Source: Anaeramoeba flamelloides
Taxonomy: Eukaryota > Metamonada > Anaeramoebidae
Direction of reading: 5' to 3'
NCBI GenBank assembly: GCA_027625915.1
Contig: JANTQA010000023.1
Coordinates: forward strand, 5,022,001-5,086,000
Length of the DNA stretch: 64,000 bases
Made by a program: the position numbers and the translations under genes. The notes under the pieces were generated by a model, which made no database searches, had not been told where the DNA came from, and saw only the letters and a program-made list of their open reading frames with translations. The first letter of the stretch is position 1; every line of letters starts with the position of its first letter. This document shows positions 1 through 17,525 of this stretch, piece after piece.

Positions 1-3000
1 TTAGAAATTGAAAAATTTGTCAAAAAAAATTTATTTTAAGAAATCTCACTTTTAGTAATTTCTGAGATTTTGTAGGAACAAATAACATTGAACTTTTAAT
101 CTTGAGTTAAAAACACAATAAAAATAAATCAAATGATTGAATCCTTGGAGATCTCAAATAATTGATTTTTTATTCTATTCATAAATATTTATTAAATTAC
201 TTGAAATATAAAAGATTAGGCAATTTTCTTTTTCAAATATTCAGGGAATAAAAAAGGTAATGTTCGTATTAAAATGAGTTATTTGAGAATATCTATTAAT
301 TTTTTTTTATTAGAATTCTTAATTTGAATTCTTTTTATTTGTGTGAAAATATTTATAAAATTGAGAAATAATTATAAACCCTATTGATACATTTAATTCC
401 AGTGTTATTACTAGCTCGCTGAAATAATTGATAGAGTGTTTTTAATTAATTCCTATAAATAATCAAATTGAAAGGTGTTTCTTCAAATTATAAGTTGAAT
501 TTTTCAGGTTTTAAAAAAGTATTTTGAGAGAATTTTTTAACTTTATTGTTTGTTTTTTTTTCTAGTATTTTTTTGTTAAATAAAAAGAATAAATCATTTT
601 CAACTATTCTTCTAATCAATTTTTTTTTTTTTTTTTTAAGTTAGTAAATTATAGAAAAATTGAAATATTACTGTTCAAACATATTGTAATATTAAATCTA
701 TATCTATAATTAAAAAATAATAATACTAATTAAAAGATTGTATTATTTATTTTTCTGAAATAAAAAAAATTATTCAATAATAACTTTGTTCATAAAAAAA
801 ATAAAAATCAATTTTTCAAATATAAGGATATAATTTATAAATTAAATAAAAAATTATTATAAAATTGTTCTATTAATTAAAAATATTTGAAGAAATCCAA
901 ATTTAATTAATGATATCAAAAAGGAAGAAGAAGAAGAAGTTTGGAATAAATTCATTATTGAAACAAATTTTGAATTTAATCAAAACAAAAATTATGAAAA
1001 AAAAAAAATAATTCCAAAATGATTGAAAAGTGGTATTTTGGTTATTAAAGGAAAAAAACAAGAGTTTGACAATTTTTTTTTTTTAAGAAATTTTTCAAGC
1101 CTGAAACATCCTTAATCTATTTCACAAAGAAAATATTTCAAAAACTCAGAGAATTAAAAAGGGGGGTTAAAAATAGGAAAAAAAATCATCATTGCAGGAT
1201 TAAATAATGGAAGGATTTTTCAAACTCAATCTAGCGCAAGTTGAAATTTATACTAACTGAAAAGAAAAGAAAAAAAAAGAAATTTTAATTTATAAATGAA
1301 AAATTAAAGAACCATTTTTTTTTTTTTTTTGGAAACTGAATAGAACAACACAAGATTGTATTTAGCAAATATAGACCCTAAAATAAAAAAAATTTTCAAA
1401 AAAACAATACTTATATAATATATATCGAAAAAAATGAGAAAGCAAAATGATGGAAAAATAATAATTTTTATTTTTTTCAGTAAAGATCTAATTTACTTGG
1501 AATTTGAAGTATTTGTTATTCCATTACAAGTAATTTTTGATTTCTAATTGGGATTTTTTAATGGAATTTTTTTCTTTATTTGTTTTTATTTTTTTCCTAA
1601 TTTTTTTAAAAAAACATCGGAAAAGAACTTTCGAAAAAAGCAAAAAATAAAAATAAAAAAATTCAAAACTCTAAGGGTTTATTTTATAACTAGACATGTA
1701 CTTTTAATAATAAAAATATGATTAAAGAAAATTTTGGTTATATTAAAAAAATATCAATTAAACCAAGTAAAAAAAAAATAAATTATATCATATATTTAAC
1801 AATAAATATTTTAAAATATTTTAAAAAGTTATAATTATTTACAAACCCAATATATTAAAAACACTATTACAAAATGTAAAAATAAATCAGTAAAAGGATT
1901 TGAAAAAATTGAAAATATAAAATTAATTATTAATGGGGAAAATATCAATAATTTGAACTCAATTGAAAATATAAATTATTAAAAGAATATTTTATTAAGA
2001 TTTTAAAAATATTGAATAATAGGACTATTAGCCCTACTACGAATAATATTATATATATATATATATATATATTAAAAAAACATCCATGTTGTTTATTCGG
2101 TTCACAAAAGAGTTTTTTTTATAAATAGAAAATTCATTTTCAAAGAATTGAAAATTTCTTTTTTTCTGCAAAATGAGAAAAAGAAATGAAATTTTCTTTA
2201 TTTTTGGATAATTCTTCAATTAGTAACAATTAGTAAAAATGATAACCCTTAATTTATTCTCAATAAAAGTTTTACAAACCCAAAATATTTAATAAAAAAT
2301 TTGAAAATAATGTCTTAAATTTGACGAATTGATTGATTCACAAATTATTAAAAAGTTACATTTTTTTTTTTTTTCATTTTTTTATGAATTTTTTAATTTC
2401 GAATTTATAAGGAAGTTAAGAACTGGGATTCCTGTTGCAATTTGGTTTGTAAATTTAAATTGTTTCTTTGAGATAATTTTCCAATAAAATTTAACTTTTT
2501 TGAAATAATTTTTAAAAAAATATACATAGAATGGATTTAACTATGGGAAATTAGTTGATTGTTCATTGGATATATATTTCCTTTTTTATGAATAAATAAT
2601 TTTTTTCTTGATTTAATGTAATAAAAAATTAATGGTTAAAGAAAAAATGATGAGTTAAACACCATAGTAGTTATTATAATATTAATTTTTTGGTGATGTT
2701 TTTTCTTTGATTGATCTATTATTAAAAAATTGCCAAAAATTTTAACTATTTTTGCGATCTCTTATTGATCTTATCAGATTTCGTATATCAATGAGATTTA
2801 TATTTTTTTTTGTTGGTATTGATTTATAATAAAATAATGAATTATTCTTTTAAGTTAATTTATTTCTTCTTTTAATGGATTTTGCTTTTTGTTTTCAGTG
2901 ATGTTACCAATTAAAATTCATATTTCACCTTTTTCTTTTTTTTCTTTAGTTTTCCTTTGATCAAATCATAATTCCTTTTCTTCTTTTTTATTTGATAGTG

Positions 3001-3151
3001 TTAACATAAAAATTAATATACATTAACCTTTAATGTTCATGAAAATAGAGAAATAAAATGATTGTCATCTCATAAAAATTAAAATAAAAAGCTTTTGTTA
3101 AAAATATTTTTTTTTATTTTTTTTTTTGATTTATTTATTTATTTATTATTA
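1..3151. other. gene-free A+T-rich stretch
   Basis: No reading frame with a convincing protein pattern was found on either strand. The stretch is dominated by A and T homopolymers, with a (TA)n microsatellite near 2047-2074. A short Glu-rich open stretch near 890-1020 has no start, no splice context and no recognisable family, so it was not called. The right end is the 3' flank of the minus-strand 7-TM gene. Confidence 0.6.
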
Positions 3152-8019
<4,868 letters not shown>

Positions 8020-9559
8020 TTCAAAAACCAAGGTTAAAAAAATATAATTTGTTTTTTTTGTGTAAAAGTAATTTTGAAAAATAGCAATTCCAAGATTGTC
8101 ATTTGTCGAATGGTGGTTGATACTTCAATTTATAAATCTTTTTCTCAGATTCAAAATAGGCTATTAGAATTTTGAACTTGTAATTTTAGATTTTTTTCCT
8201 GATTTCTAGTTTAGAGTATTTTATTTAACATACGTTTATTGTTTTTGGATCATTACTTGGTTTGTTTTAAATTATGATTTTGCTTTTAATTGAATTTGTT
8301 TCTTTCAAGTCCTCAGTTATAGTTCTACCCTAGGTAGAATTTAGTCCACTCTCAGGGATAATTGAGGTTTGTGAAAAAAATTGAAAAACAGATTGTTATT
8401 GCGGAATAACAGAAACCTCAGAAACCTGAAAAACCAAATGTAGAATCTATTAATAAAGGAATAAAACAATGACTAAAGGCAAAATGGAGGATACAAAACA
8501 ACAATAGTTTTTTGTAATCATTATTTTGAATAAGGATTGTTAGTTGATTGATCAATTATTAATTTATTCAAAAAATTGACTGTTTTTAGAGATCTCCAAA
8601 ACCACTCTTCGGATTTCAATAAAAAAGCAGACTATAATTGTTTATTTGATTGTAAATAATATAATGAATTATTATTTGAACCCTTGGTTTTTGTTTCTCT
8701 TTTTAGTTGATCTATCTTTTCCAAAACAGTTTAGTTTGCAATTTAAAAATTGTGTTGTACTGTTTTTCCCCAGCGCCACTTTTTTGGTTGAAGGTTTATT
8801 TATATTTTTTATAATTCTGCTTTAAGGGGCAAAGTGCATTTTACCAATTTTGAGTGCCTCAGTTTATGCGAAAATGAATTCATTCAAATCCTTTCTTTAA
8901 CTACATAAATTAATATTTGAATAAATATGAGAGTGCCAGATATTCAAGTATAATATATTTACAGATTAATCAAAAAATTGAAATCCATAAAAATGGAACA
9001 ATTGTTTAAAAAATAAAAAAAAAAAATTTGATTTTTTTCTTGATCTTATCAGTAACATTTGAAATAATTACTTCTTCTTTATTGGACTTTTTTTTGTATT
9101 TAATTCTAATTTAAATTTTTTTTATAGGAAAATTTTAGATTAATAAATTATTTGACATTACTGAAGAATTTCAAAATGAATTTAAAAGTCCTGTGTTCAT
9201 TTAATTCATAAATTTCATAGTTTGAGTTCAGAAAATAGGATATTTTTTGGAATACTTTTCCCAAAAAATCAATACATTGAATTTATTTGTTTGATTTAAT
9301 TATTATTTATTTTCAATTAAAATTTTAACCATAAATAATTCTGAATTCTGATTGAAATTTTTTTCTTAATTTTTCTTTTTCTTTGGGTTGAATCTTTTGT
9401 ACTGGTTTTTGATTTCAAGAATTCAAAATCTTTACTTTAATCTTTTGAAACTGGTATTCTTTTTTTTTTTTGCCTAGTTTGTTAAAAATATTTAAAAATT
9501 GAATTTTGAAAGAAAATTTATAAAAAATGTTTAATAAAATAAAAAAAAATGGTAATTGG

Positions 9560-9969
9560 GTGAGATATTCAAGGTTATAAATTGTTTGGATTCATACAAA
9601 TTAAGAAGATAAAGAAAAGCAATCTTCAAAAATATGTTTTGGTGTATTTTTTTTCATTTTTGATTTCAACAAATTTATTGTAAAAGTTGATCTTTTGTGT
9701 TTGGTCTTCTAAAAGACAATATTTGTTTCAAATATACACTTTTATCTTGTCTATTTTTTGTGTTTTTTTATGATTAATTTGAAATATCCACCTAACACAT
9801 TTTTTGGTTCAAATTTTAATTAAAGACAACCAAAAATTTAATATAAAAAAATCTTGAAATTTTTTTTTATTTTCTAGCGAGGGAATTAATTTCTACAAAG
9901 AGACGAGGTTTTTTTTTAGTTTAGAGAAATCCTGTGTATTATTTGATTGTATTATATTCTTTTGGACCG

Positions 9970-10002
<33 letters not shown>

Positions 10003-11060
10003 AGGTACTTGACGGAACTCAACTGGGCTCATCGACGTTCTACTGCACTTAGCGACACTTCCATGATTTCAAAATTTTGGATAAATATTTTAAACAGGAA
10101 TTAACATCTTCTTTATCGTTTATCAATAGATAAATAAACAACGATTCTTTATTTTGAATGATATCAAAGATATTATACATGTAGTTTTTGTTAATTTTAA
10201 CTAATCATTCAATCAAAATTGTTCACTTTTCTTCATATAATGGGTAATACGATAAAAAATAATGAATTTCACATCTATTTTGAGGTTGAAATAAATTTGT
10301 ACAACGTTATGAAATCTTGTTTTTATTTTAATCTTATCATAAACATAAGAATAACTGTTTTGGTAAATTATGAATTTTCATAGTTTTATTATGGGGGCAG
10401 AAATCCTTCCATTTAAATTTTTTTATCGTTTTTTATTTTTTTTTTTTGATTCGGGAAATTTTCTGTTTATTTCCCAAATTACAAAAATCTTCTAAACGTG
10501 GGTTTTTTAGGGTTTAAAAGAGTCAAGTGAAATCAAGAATTTTACAATATTCTTTTAAATGCAAAAAAAAAAAAAAAAAAAAAAAAAACATATACTTGGC
10601 AATACTGTCGTTATTTCTATTGTTATTATACCTAAAATTTTTTTAAATATTCTTGACATTTCCATCAAGAGTTATTGAATATTAGATTTTCTATAAATGA
10701 TTTAGATTTTTATTTAATAATTAAACAGTTGAAAAATTAACGATTCAGCTCTAGTTTGGACTTGGTTTTAAATTCTTTTCACAAATAGAGTATTGGGCGG
10801 TATTTTGGTTTCAAAGTTTCAATATCTCATGGCACTTAAAAAAATCTTTTTTCAGTAATGATGTCACAATTAACTTTTTAATAATGGTAAAATATACTTG
10901 CTTATGGAATAAAAATTGAGTTTTTCTAAAGTTGTCACAAAATAATTCAGATTACATATTAAAGGTTATATCTAAAAGTCGTAATTTACTAGATATGAAT
11001 ATCCTAAAAATGTACTTTTTACTCATTTTTCCCACTCTTAACCATCAACAATAATTATTT
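9560..11060 (-). repeat. repeat B, inverted copy split by about 870 bp of other sequence
   Basis: 9560-9860 is the reverse complement of sequence like 16200-16440, and 10735-10860 is the reverse complement of sequence like 16080-16185 (shared TTTCACAAATAGAGTA and GGTTTCAAAGTTTCAATATC-type blocks). The two halves are contiguous in the plus-strand copies near 15870, 54830 and 58300. The 9870-10735 segment is therefore an insertion into this copy. Confidence 0.55.
9968..10070. repeat. A33 tract joined to a G+C-richer block
   Basis: About 33 A residues run directly into CTAGGTACTTGACGGAACTC and a further 50 bp that are visibly G+C-richer than the surroundings, ending near CTTAGCGACACTTCC. On the minus strand this reads as a G+C-richer block followed by T33. 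The block shares the CTAG/GTGC flavour of the short motifs at 4379, 32705 and 62500. No tRNA-like fold or pol III box could be confirmed by eye. Confidence 0.5.
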
Positions 11061-11699
11061 GATTTTTGAAACAATCTTCTGAAACTGATATTGATGAAAT
11101 TGGAAGAAGAAAAACAAAGTTATATACTATATTTCTTAAAAAGTTTTAATCTACATTTGGGCTATTATTGAGTTCAAGAAATTCTGTTGATTTTGATCCT
11201 TTTTAACCAATGCTTTCAATTAATTTTTTAATATTCTATAAAAAAAAAAAAAAAAACACCACTTTTTTGATGTCTACCGTTTTCTTTTTCCAAGCAGTAA
11301 AACAATTTTCTAAAAGTTGAAACAAAAATTCTTTAAAAATTCCCATAAAAAAGTTTATTAACAACTTAAATAGAACATTCCACAATAATTCTTCAAACTT
11401 TTTAACTTTTACCTTTGAAGGTGACTATACTATTATTTCCCAATTAAAAAATGAAAATTTTTAGTTCACTTTCCAAAATATTTTTCTAGTTTAGAAGTCG
11501 AAGTAAAACCAAAGATCTTTTCAACATCGTTTAGAAATGATATTTTTATAGAATAAATTAAACTTCCTTAGTTAACTCGAAGACAAAATTTTCACTCTGG
11601 TAATTTGATTGTAGTAGTAATATTTAATATTCATTTTGGAAATTGGAATAAAAATTTTCATTTATTAATTGGAAAATAACAGTATTTTAAAAATTGACT

Positions 11700-11858
11700 A
11701 CAAAAAACCACATGACTTTTACAAAGCTTTTCACTTTTACAGCACATCCCCCACTTTAAAAGTGTTGGGAAGTATAAGAAAAGTTTGTAAATGGTCTGAA
11801 AGTGTTTGAAAGTTTGAAAGCTTGATAAAAGTCATGAGATTTTTTGTCGTGTTGTTAA
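11700..11858. mobile_element. about 160 bp hairpin (foldback) element
   Basis: CATGACTTTTACAAAGCTTT on the left is mirrored by GAAAGCTTGATAAAAGTCATG on the right, with further pairing inward (CACTTTAAAAGTG near the centre). The whole element can fold into one imperfect hairpin. A diverged relative lies at 53757-53900, and a weaker one near 57680-57840. It has no coding capacity. Confidence 0.6.
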
Positions 11859-12398
11859 AAACAAAATTATTATTTTTTTATGTTTGTTTGTAAAATTGTT
11901 TTCTATTTAAACTAAATTTTGATAGAACACTTTTTTTATTTCCTTTTAAAAGGTTATCTTTTTTTTTTTTATTTCCTAAATACCTTTTATTTGGTTAGAT
12001 CGTCTTTAATTGTTTTGCATGACGATTATATTTATTTTCTTATTACAAAGTTTTGTATGTTTCAAAGATAAAATTCTAAAATCTCAATTCAAATTCAAGT
12101 TTAAGCAATCGTAATTATTGAGATTTGAAAAAAATCAAGTCTTTAATCAACTTTTGATTCATTTCAAATCCCATGGTAACCGTGGTGGGGGCTGTTTTGT
12201 GCACGTTTAAAATGAACAAAAAGTGATCATTCAAAAATAATTTAATAGGAATAACATTGAAAAAAATTTTTCACAAATACTTTGTGCAGCTGTTCTTTAT
12301 TTTTTTTTGGAATGATTATTGGCAGGGTTCCAAAAGGTTAATGAATATAACAACCAAGTTATTAATTTGTTGGTTTTTTAAGTATCCTTCCAAATTAT

Positions 12399-12834
12399 TC
12401 AATTTTGTTTCTCGTTTATTCGTTGTTTCTTTTGTTCCTTGATTTCATCCTGATTTTTATAATAGTTTTCAAGTTCTGTTTCGTATCTTTCTTTGTCCTT
12501 TGTTGACATTTTAAAGTACACCTAAATTTTAGAATTACAAATTTTAAAAATTACAAAAAAAAAAAGCAAAATAGATTGCAATTAAAAACCTTCTGTAATG
12601 ACAACAAACAAAAAAAAAAGAAATGTGTATTACTTCCTTTTGTGGTGTGGTCAGTTCGTTCCACGCCTCTGCCACGCGCTTGTCAATTTGTACTTGACGA
12701 AAGGATGGGTTCTCATACAATAATTTTTTTGAGATCTCTTTCTTAAAATGACCGTAAGCAGATTTGGATCTTTTTGGTTTTCTTACACTTTTGTTTCTTT
12801 TTCGACTCAGATCCTCTTGTTCAGGTTGTTCCAT
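12399..12834 (-). CDS. single HMG-box chromatin protein (HMGB/NHP6-like), two exons
   Basis: Exons 12834-12634 and 12521-12399 encode 107 residues. The intron (12522-12633, 112 bp) has donor GTAATA after the phase-0 codon GAA and acceptor ATTTAG. An HMG box spans about residues 18-88: basic entry KPKRSKSAYGHFKKE, then FRQVQIDKRVAEAWNEL, with helix 3 supplied by exon 2 (DKERYETELENYYKN). The box is preceded by a short acidic/basic tail and followed by a charged helix ending in NEKQN. The size and single box fit the NHP6/HMGB1-type class that bends DNA non-specifically; SSRP1 would be far longer. The gene diverges from ribosomal P2 across a 1.25 kb gap. Confidence in the box and splice is high because exon 2 completes the helix 3 consensus. 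Confidence 0.9.
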
Positions 12835-13656
12835 GTTAATTTTGTAATAAGTTCAAAAAGAAGTAACCAATAATTTTTGAAAAAAATGATTTTTAAAATT
12901 TTCATAAAGAGATTTCGGTGGTTCGTTTTCAGAGAATTAATTTCTTGTATCTATGATTTTAAAAAATTTGTTAGGAGTACTCAAAGGAATTTGTTATCAA
13001 AAAGTCTTTTAGGGTTGTTTCATTTCTAATAAATAAATTTTGAATAATTGCTAATGCAAAATTAAATATACACCTGAAGGGTCTACTACATTTTTAATTC
13101 AAGACCAAATGTTTTAGGTTTCAAAAAAAAAGGAACTTTAGAATTTTTAGTTGAAGGGATAAAATTATAAAAAGTTAAAAACTTGTTAATTGAATTGAAA
13201 TTGAATATTATTAACAAAGCCAAAAGTACTTTATTTTCCTATCTTTCCCCAAGAGTGTTGTAAATTTCACAATTGTTCATCTTTGTACTATTTTCTCCTT
13301 TACTTTCAAAAACAATTGAGATATTTGAACATTTGATGTGAAAAGAAATTTACTATTTTCATGAGAGTTTTTCAAAACGAATTTCATAAATTCTTATATT
13401 TTCTTGTTTAAATCCTTTTATGAATCAAAATTACAACCTTTGGTTGATTATACAAAGATATAGAGTTCTTGGTTTTAAAGTTATTGAAGTAGAATTATCT
13501 TCAACAATCACCTTCAAGATTAATTAGTGATGTTGAACTGGTAATGGTGTTCTTTTTAAGTGTAATTTGAAAGTCTTTTGAAAACATATAATGAAAATAT
13601 GACTCTTCATTTTTCATCTTTTTTTAAATATCTATTTGTAAGTTTTCCTTGTTATT

Positions 13657-13690
<34 letters not shown>

Positions 13691-14083
13691 GTTTACTTTT
13701 TGAGATAAAAAAAAAAATATCACAAATAAAGCAGCATTGAAATCAGCAACACCTTTGTTATTGTCAAAAAAGAACCTTATGCAAATTCTTTTTTGATAAA
13801 TAAAAAAAAAAAAAAATTTACTTTAAAATTTTCTTTTTGATTTTTCTGAATAAAATTTCAAATCGTCTGATTAGATCTTGCTTAAATAGTGTTGAACCCA
13901 AACAAAACTGATCTTCTCAACAATTGCTTTTTTTTTTATTTTTCTTTTTATCTTTTTCCATTTAAATCTTTTACTCAAAAAACCAATTTTTTTTTTTTTG
14001 TTTTTTTTTGCTTTTTTTTTTCTTTTATTTTTAATTTTTGTTAATTGTTTCAAAATAGATCAAAATCAAAAAACATCATTATC
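12835..14083. other. divergent intergenic region between HMG-box and P2 genes
   Basis: No coding region was recognised. Both genes are transcribed outward from this interval, so it must hold both promoters. Visible features are a T run of about 33 at 13658-13690, a further T-rich block at 13920-14040 directly upstream of P2, and an A-rich run at 13800-13816. Long T tracts upstream of highly expressed genes are common in A+T-rich protists as nucleosome-excluding DNA; that role here is inference. Confidence 0.45.
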
Positions 14084-14425
14084 ATGCGTGTAATCACAGC
14101 TTACTTACTTTGTGTCATGGGAGGAAACGAAACACCAGGTGTTGAAGACATCAAAAACGTTTTCAAGGCAGCAGGAATTGATGACTCTGACAAAGACGGA
14201 AAAATTGAAAAATTTGTTGGTTTAATGAAAGGAAAAAACATCTTTGATGTTATCAATGCAGGAAAACTCCAAATGGGATCTCTCCCAATGGGCGGAATGG
14301 GCGGATCTAGTGGAAGCAGCGAAAAGAAAGAAGAAGAAAAAGAAGAAGAACCAGAACCAGAGCCAGAGCCAGAATCAGAATCCGAATCTGACGACGATAT
14401 GTTTGGTGGTGGTCTTTTTGATTAA
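14084..14425 (+). CDS. RPLP2: 60S acidic ribosomal protein P2
   Basis: An intronless 113-residue protein starting MRVITAYLLCVMGGNETPG, which matches the P2 N-terminal helix (consensus M-R-Y-x-A-A-Y-L-L-x-x-L-G-G-N) that dimerises with P1. The helical region runs to about residue 65, followed by a flexible Gly/Ser hinge, an acidic E/P and E/S repeat, and the conserved C-terminal tail DDDMFGGGLFD, close to the usual DDDMGFGLFD that recruits elongation factors to the ribosomal stalk. The extra Gly and the Glu-Pro repeat are local variants. A frame extending upstream to 14045 is available, but the ATG at 14084 is chosen because it gives the exact P2 terminus. A T-rich tract lies immediately upstream. 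Confidence 0.97.
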   Translation: MRVITAYLLCVMGGNETPGVEDIKNVFKAAGIDDSDKDGKIEKFVGLMKGKNIFDVINAGKLQMGSLPMGGMGGSSGSSEKKEEEKEEEPEPEPEPESESESDDDMFGGGLFD

Positions 14426-15027
14426 ATTAATCAAACAGAAAGAAATTAAAAAGCAATCTTTTAATATTGTGGCTAATATTAGAGTATTAAAAAAAAAAAT
14501 TCATATTTTCAATCTAAAAATAATTAATACAATTATAGATTACTTTCTCTATTTGTTACAAGTACAGCTATTAGTATAATATAAACACTTTCAAATCCTA
14601 GAAAATAAATACCCTTAATTATTAATTGTTATTTTTTCTGTTTTTTTATTAAAATAGTTTCACACTTTTGGGCTGTTACACCACCAACAAAATATAAATA
14701 CATATAAAAATCGAGTTTGATCTGAAAATTCCGTAACTAATTTTTTTTAAGGACTATTCAGGTTTTATGGTAAGAGATTATTACTTTTATTATGACTCTT
14801 AATATATTTATTTTCTGACCGAAATGTCGAGCCAGAGTCTTGTTCAATTTGAAATTTTGGTTTTTTTTCCCAAGTTTTGTCATTTTGTTACAGCACAATT
14901 TTTAATCTTCAAAATCGAAATTTGACTTGAAAAGTTTCAAAAACCAAAAATTCCAGTAAACTTGGGCTTATCCAAATTATTTTGAATCAACATGTAGATT
15001 AATCCAAGAATATCAATATATAGTAGG

Positions 15028-15470
15028 GAAAAAAATCCCTGACAAGATTTTTAATTGTGAATCTTAGTAAAATTTTTGTCTAATTTCAATTAAATCCTTA
15101 TTATAAATAACCAATTTTTTTATGAGATTATTAATAAACCTACCTAAAGTTCATCAAAGTAAGGTGTCTCTAGAATACTGGAGTAATTGTTTGATAGCCA
15201 TATGTTGATCAACTTTTTTTGAAAAACAATCCAGTTTTATTGAGGTTTACTAGAGTTTGGAAAATGATAATTTTTCTTCTTGTTTTTTAATTGGTTGAAT
15301 GGTGTTTTGAACAAGTGTGATTTCATTAATCATCATTCTAAATAGTGTGGGAGTTATAATTGAAAAAGTTCGATTCTTAAAAAAAGGAATTTGATTGTAA
15401 ATAAATGAAATTACACAATAATTTTACTAATATTCACAATTAAAAATCTTGTCCGGGATTTTTTTCATGT
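15028..15470 (+). mobile_element. MITE relative, copy 2, with long terminal inverted repeats
   Basis: The left end GACAAGATTTTTAATTGTGA is matched by the complement of TCACAATTAAAAATCTTGTC on the right. Pairing continues inward for about 45 bp (TTAGTAAAATT) and outward through GAAAAAAATCCC. The interior resembles the MITE at 6664-7104 (shared AATTG..TTAGTAAAAT, ATTCAT/CATTAATC and TTCACAATTAAAA blocks). The ends and target duplication are not resolved. Confidence 0.65.
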
Positions 15471-15869
15471 CAGGTATTTTTTTCACTGCTCTACTCGAAA
15501 CTACTTTTAAATAGATCCAGGTACAATATCAAAAAATCAATTTTTAATTTTTGAATTTGAAATTTGCCTTTTCTTGTTTGGGAATTTGTAAAAGTTTTTG
15601 ATCAATATATGTTTCTATTTAAGATGAAGCAATACTGTTAATTGTTCAATATACAGATCAAAAATTTTCCATCAGCTTTCCTCAAAAAAAAATCAAATCC
15701 CATGAACTAAAATAAATCATCAAAGTTCCCAATTGTCAAAGGGATTTTAATAATTTGTACTGCTTTTGTAGAATTAAAAATTCCAAATATAACCTCACTT
15801 TCAATCTTTTTTGGAAATCTAAATGAAAATTTTGTTCCGTTTATTTTGCAACAAATAGTATCCGAAAAA

Positions 15870-16470
15870 TCACTCTAAATCGGTAATATATTACCTTTTC
15901 ATTAAATAGTATTCTTTTAAATTAAATTTATTGGGCTAAGGGATAATATGTGTTTACCAACCACTACAGAGTATTCAATATGTAAAGTTTTTAATAGTGT
16001 ACCTATAAGTAATTGGGTATATTTTACCATTGTTTACAATTTTATTTAAAGAAACATCACTGAAAATATAATTTAGGATGTCAAATATAATTGGAATTTT
16101 GAAACCAAAATATCATTCACTACTCTATTTGTGGAAAGATACAAAGTAATTCAAAGTTGAATCTTTCATTTTTAGATTTTTTTGGGGGTTAAGTTTTTGG
16201 GTTTTATTAGATTGTATTTTGGATCGAGAAATTGTGTTTATGTGAATGTTTGGAATTAATCAAAGAATAAACCAATATTATAGATTTGACATTGGAATTT
16301 GTATTTTAAACATTTTTTTTTCTTTTAGAAGACTAAAAAAGAAAGATCCCCTTACCAGGTAAATTTGTTGAAATCAAGAATACAAAAAATTTGAACAAGG
16401 TATATTTTTGAAGTTTTATTTTCTATATCTTCTTAATTTGGATCAGAATAAACAAGATATTACCATGGTT
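15870..16470 (+). repeat. repeat B, plus-strand copy
   Basis: Aligns with 54830-55390 and 58300-58700: shared TTGAAACCAAAATA, CTATTTGTG, GTTGAATCTTT and AAATTTGTTGAAATCAA blocks in the same order. No coding frame and no clear terminal repeats were identified. Confidence 0.6.
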
Positions 16471-16804
16471 TTCTACCACCTTTCTAAATAATTCTTTTTT
16501 CCGAATGAAAAATACCATGACCTATTTGTTTTCACAATTCTTTTTTCAAATATTTTTCTGAAAATAACCGAAAACCACGAACACTGTTTCAAAGATTAAA
16601 GGAAAAAGATTAAAATTATTTTTTTTTCGTTTAATTGAGAAGAGAATTTTTTAATTTCTCTCATTGTATGAATAATAAACTTATATAGAGAAATTTTTAA
16701 AAATATTCATATATCTTAATTTACACTAGGTAAATGAGAATATATTGACTCCAGTTTATTAATAATATTATACCAGTAGAAAAAATACGTGAAATGAAAA
16801 AAAA

Positions 16805-17240
16805 AATTGAAGAGATTTTTGTATTAATAATTTTAAAAAAAAATTCCTATGTAATTACAAATATTTTGTATCATTTTTTTTTATACAAGAAACAAAATTT
16901 TTAAATTATATCTTACCCAGTTATTTGAATAATAATTAATGTAACCAGAAAATTTCAAAACACCATCAAATCAATAAAAAAACAAGCATAAAAATCATCA
17001 TCATTCCAAACTCTAGTAAACTCTATAAAACTCAATTGCTTTGAAAAATAAAGGGGATCCATTCATTTTAGTAAACAATCACTTGGGTTTTCTATAGAGA
17101 GTCTACTTTAATGAACTTTATGTAGGTTTATTACCGAGCCAACAAAAAATTGTTTATTTAAAAAAGCTTAATTTAAAATTAAAGGAAATTACACAACAAT
17201 TTTATTAATACTAATAATAGAAAAATCTTGTCAAGTAAAC
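16805..17240 (-). mobile_element. MITE relative, copy 3, inverted
   Basis: The middle (16940-17060) is the reverse complement of 15200-15360, including AAACTCTAGTAAAC and AAAACACCAT blocks. The right end ATAGAAAAATCTTGTCAAG resembles the copy 2 terminus. The left terminus is degraded. Confidence 0.6.
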
Positions 17241-17439
17241 CCCATTCCAACAATTTGGAAACACTCAAAATAAAAAATAGGCAAAAAAAAAAAAAAAAAC
17301 CAATTTATTATATTTTTCAAAACGCAATATAAAAACAGCATTTATATTACCCAGTATTCGTGTTTTAATAAGTAATCAATTTAATCCAAATGAAAGAAAA
17401 AAAAATAATACCAAAAAAAAAAAAAAAATCAGTTTGTCC

Positions 17440-17525
17440 AAAATATTGAAACGAGTGGAACAAAAAATATATTGGTTAATTTATTGAAATTTCACCAACA
17501 ATTGTTGATCGATCAAATGATAATA
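17440..17525 (+). repeat. terminal-repeat motif G, solo copy
   Basis: Contains TTGAAATTTCACCAACAATT followed by GTTGATCGATCAAATGAT, with homology extending about 45 bp upstream to related blocks at 37066-37160 (same strand) and 41326-41410 (opposite strand). The core TTGATCGATCAA is a perfect 12-bp palindrome. Confidence 0.7.

Larger units (their letters stand above)
8020..12398. other. gene-free interval between the 7-TM and HMG genes
   Basis: No coding region was recognised in this 4.4 kb. It contains an inverted copy of repeat B split by an insertion, an A33 tract followed by a G+C-richer block (9968-10070), another A tract near 10562, and a 160 bp hairpin element (11700-11858). The promoter of the 7-TM gene must lie at its left end, but no promoter motif is evident. 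Confidence 0.5.

Noticed and set aside
890-1020. Glu-rich coding-like stretch (KKEEEEEVWNKF)
   Set aside because: No start codon, no splice pairing and no family pattern; a GAAGAA run plus chance opening explains it.
14670-14755. Minus-strand FVGGVT stretch as a further kelch exon
   Set aside because: It lies in the 3' flank of the P2 gene, lacks the rest of a blade, and the propeller already has six blades.
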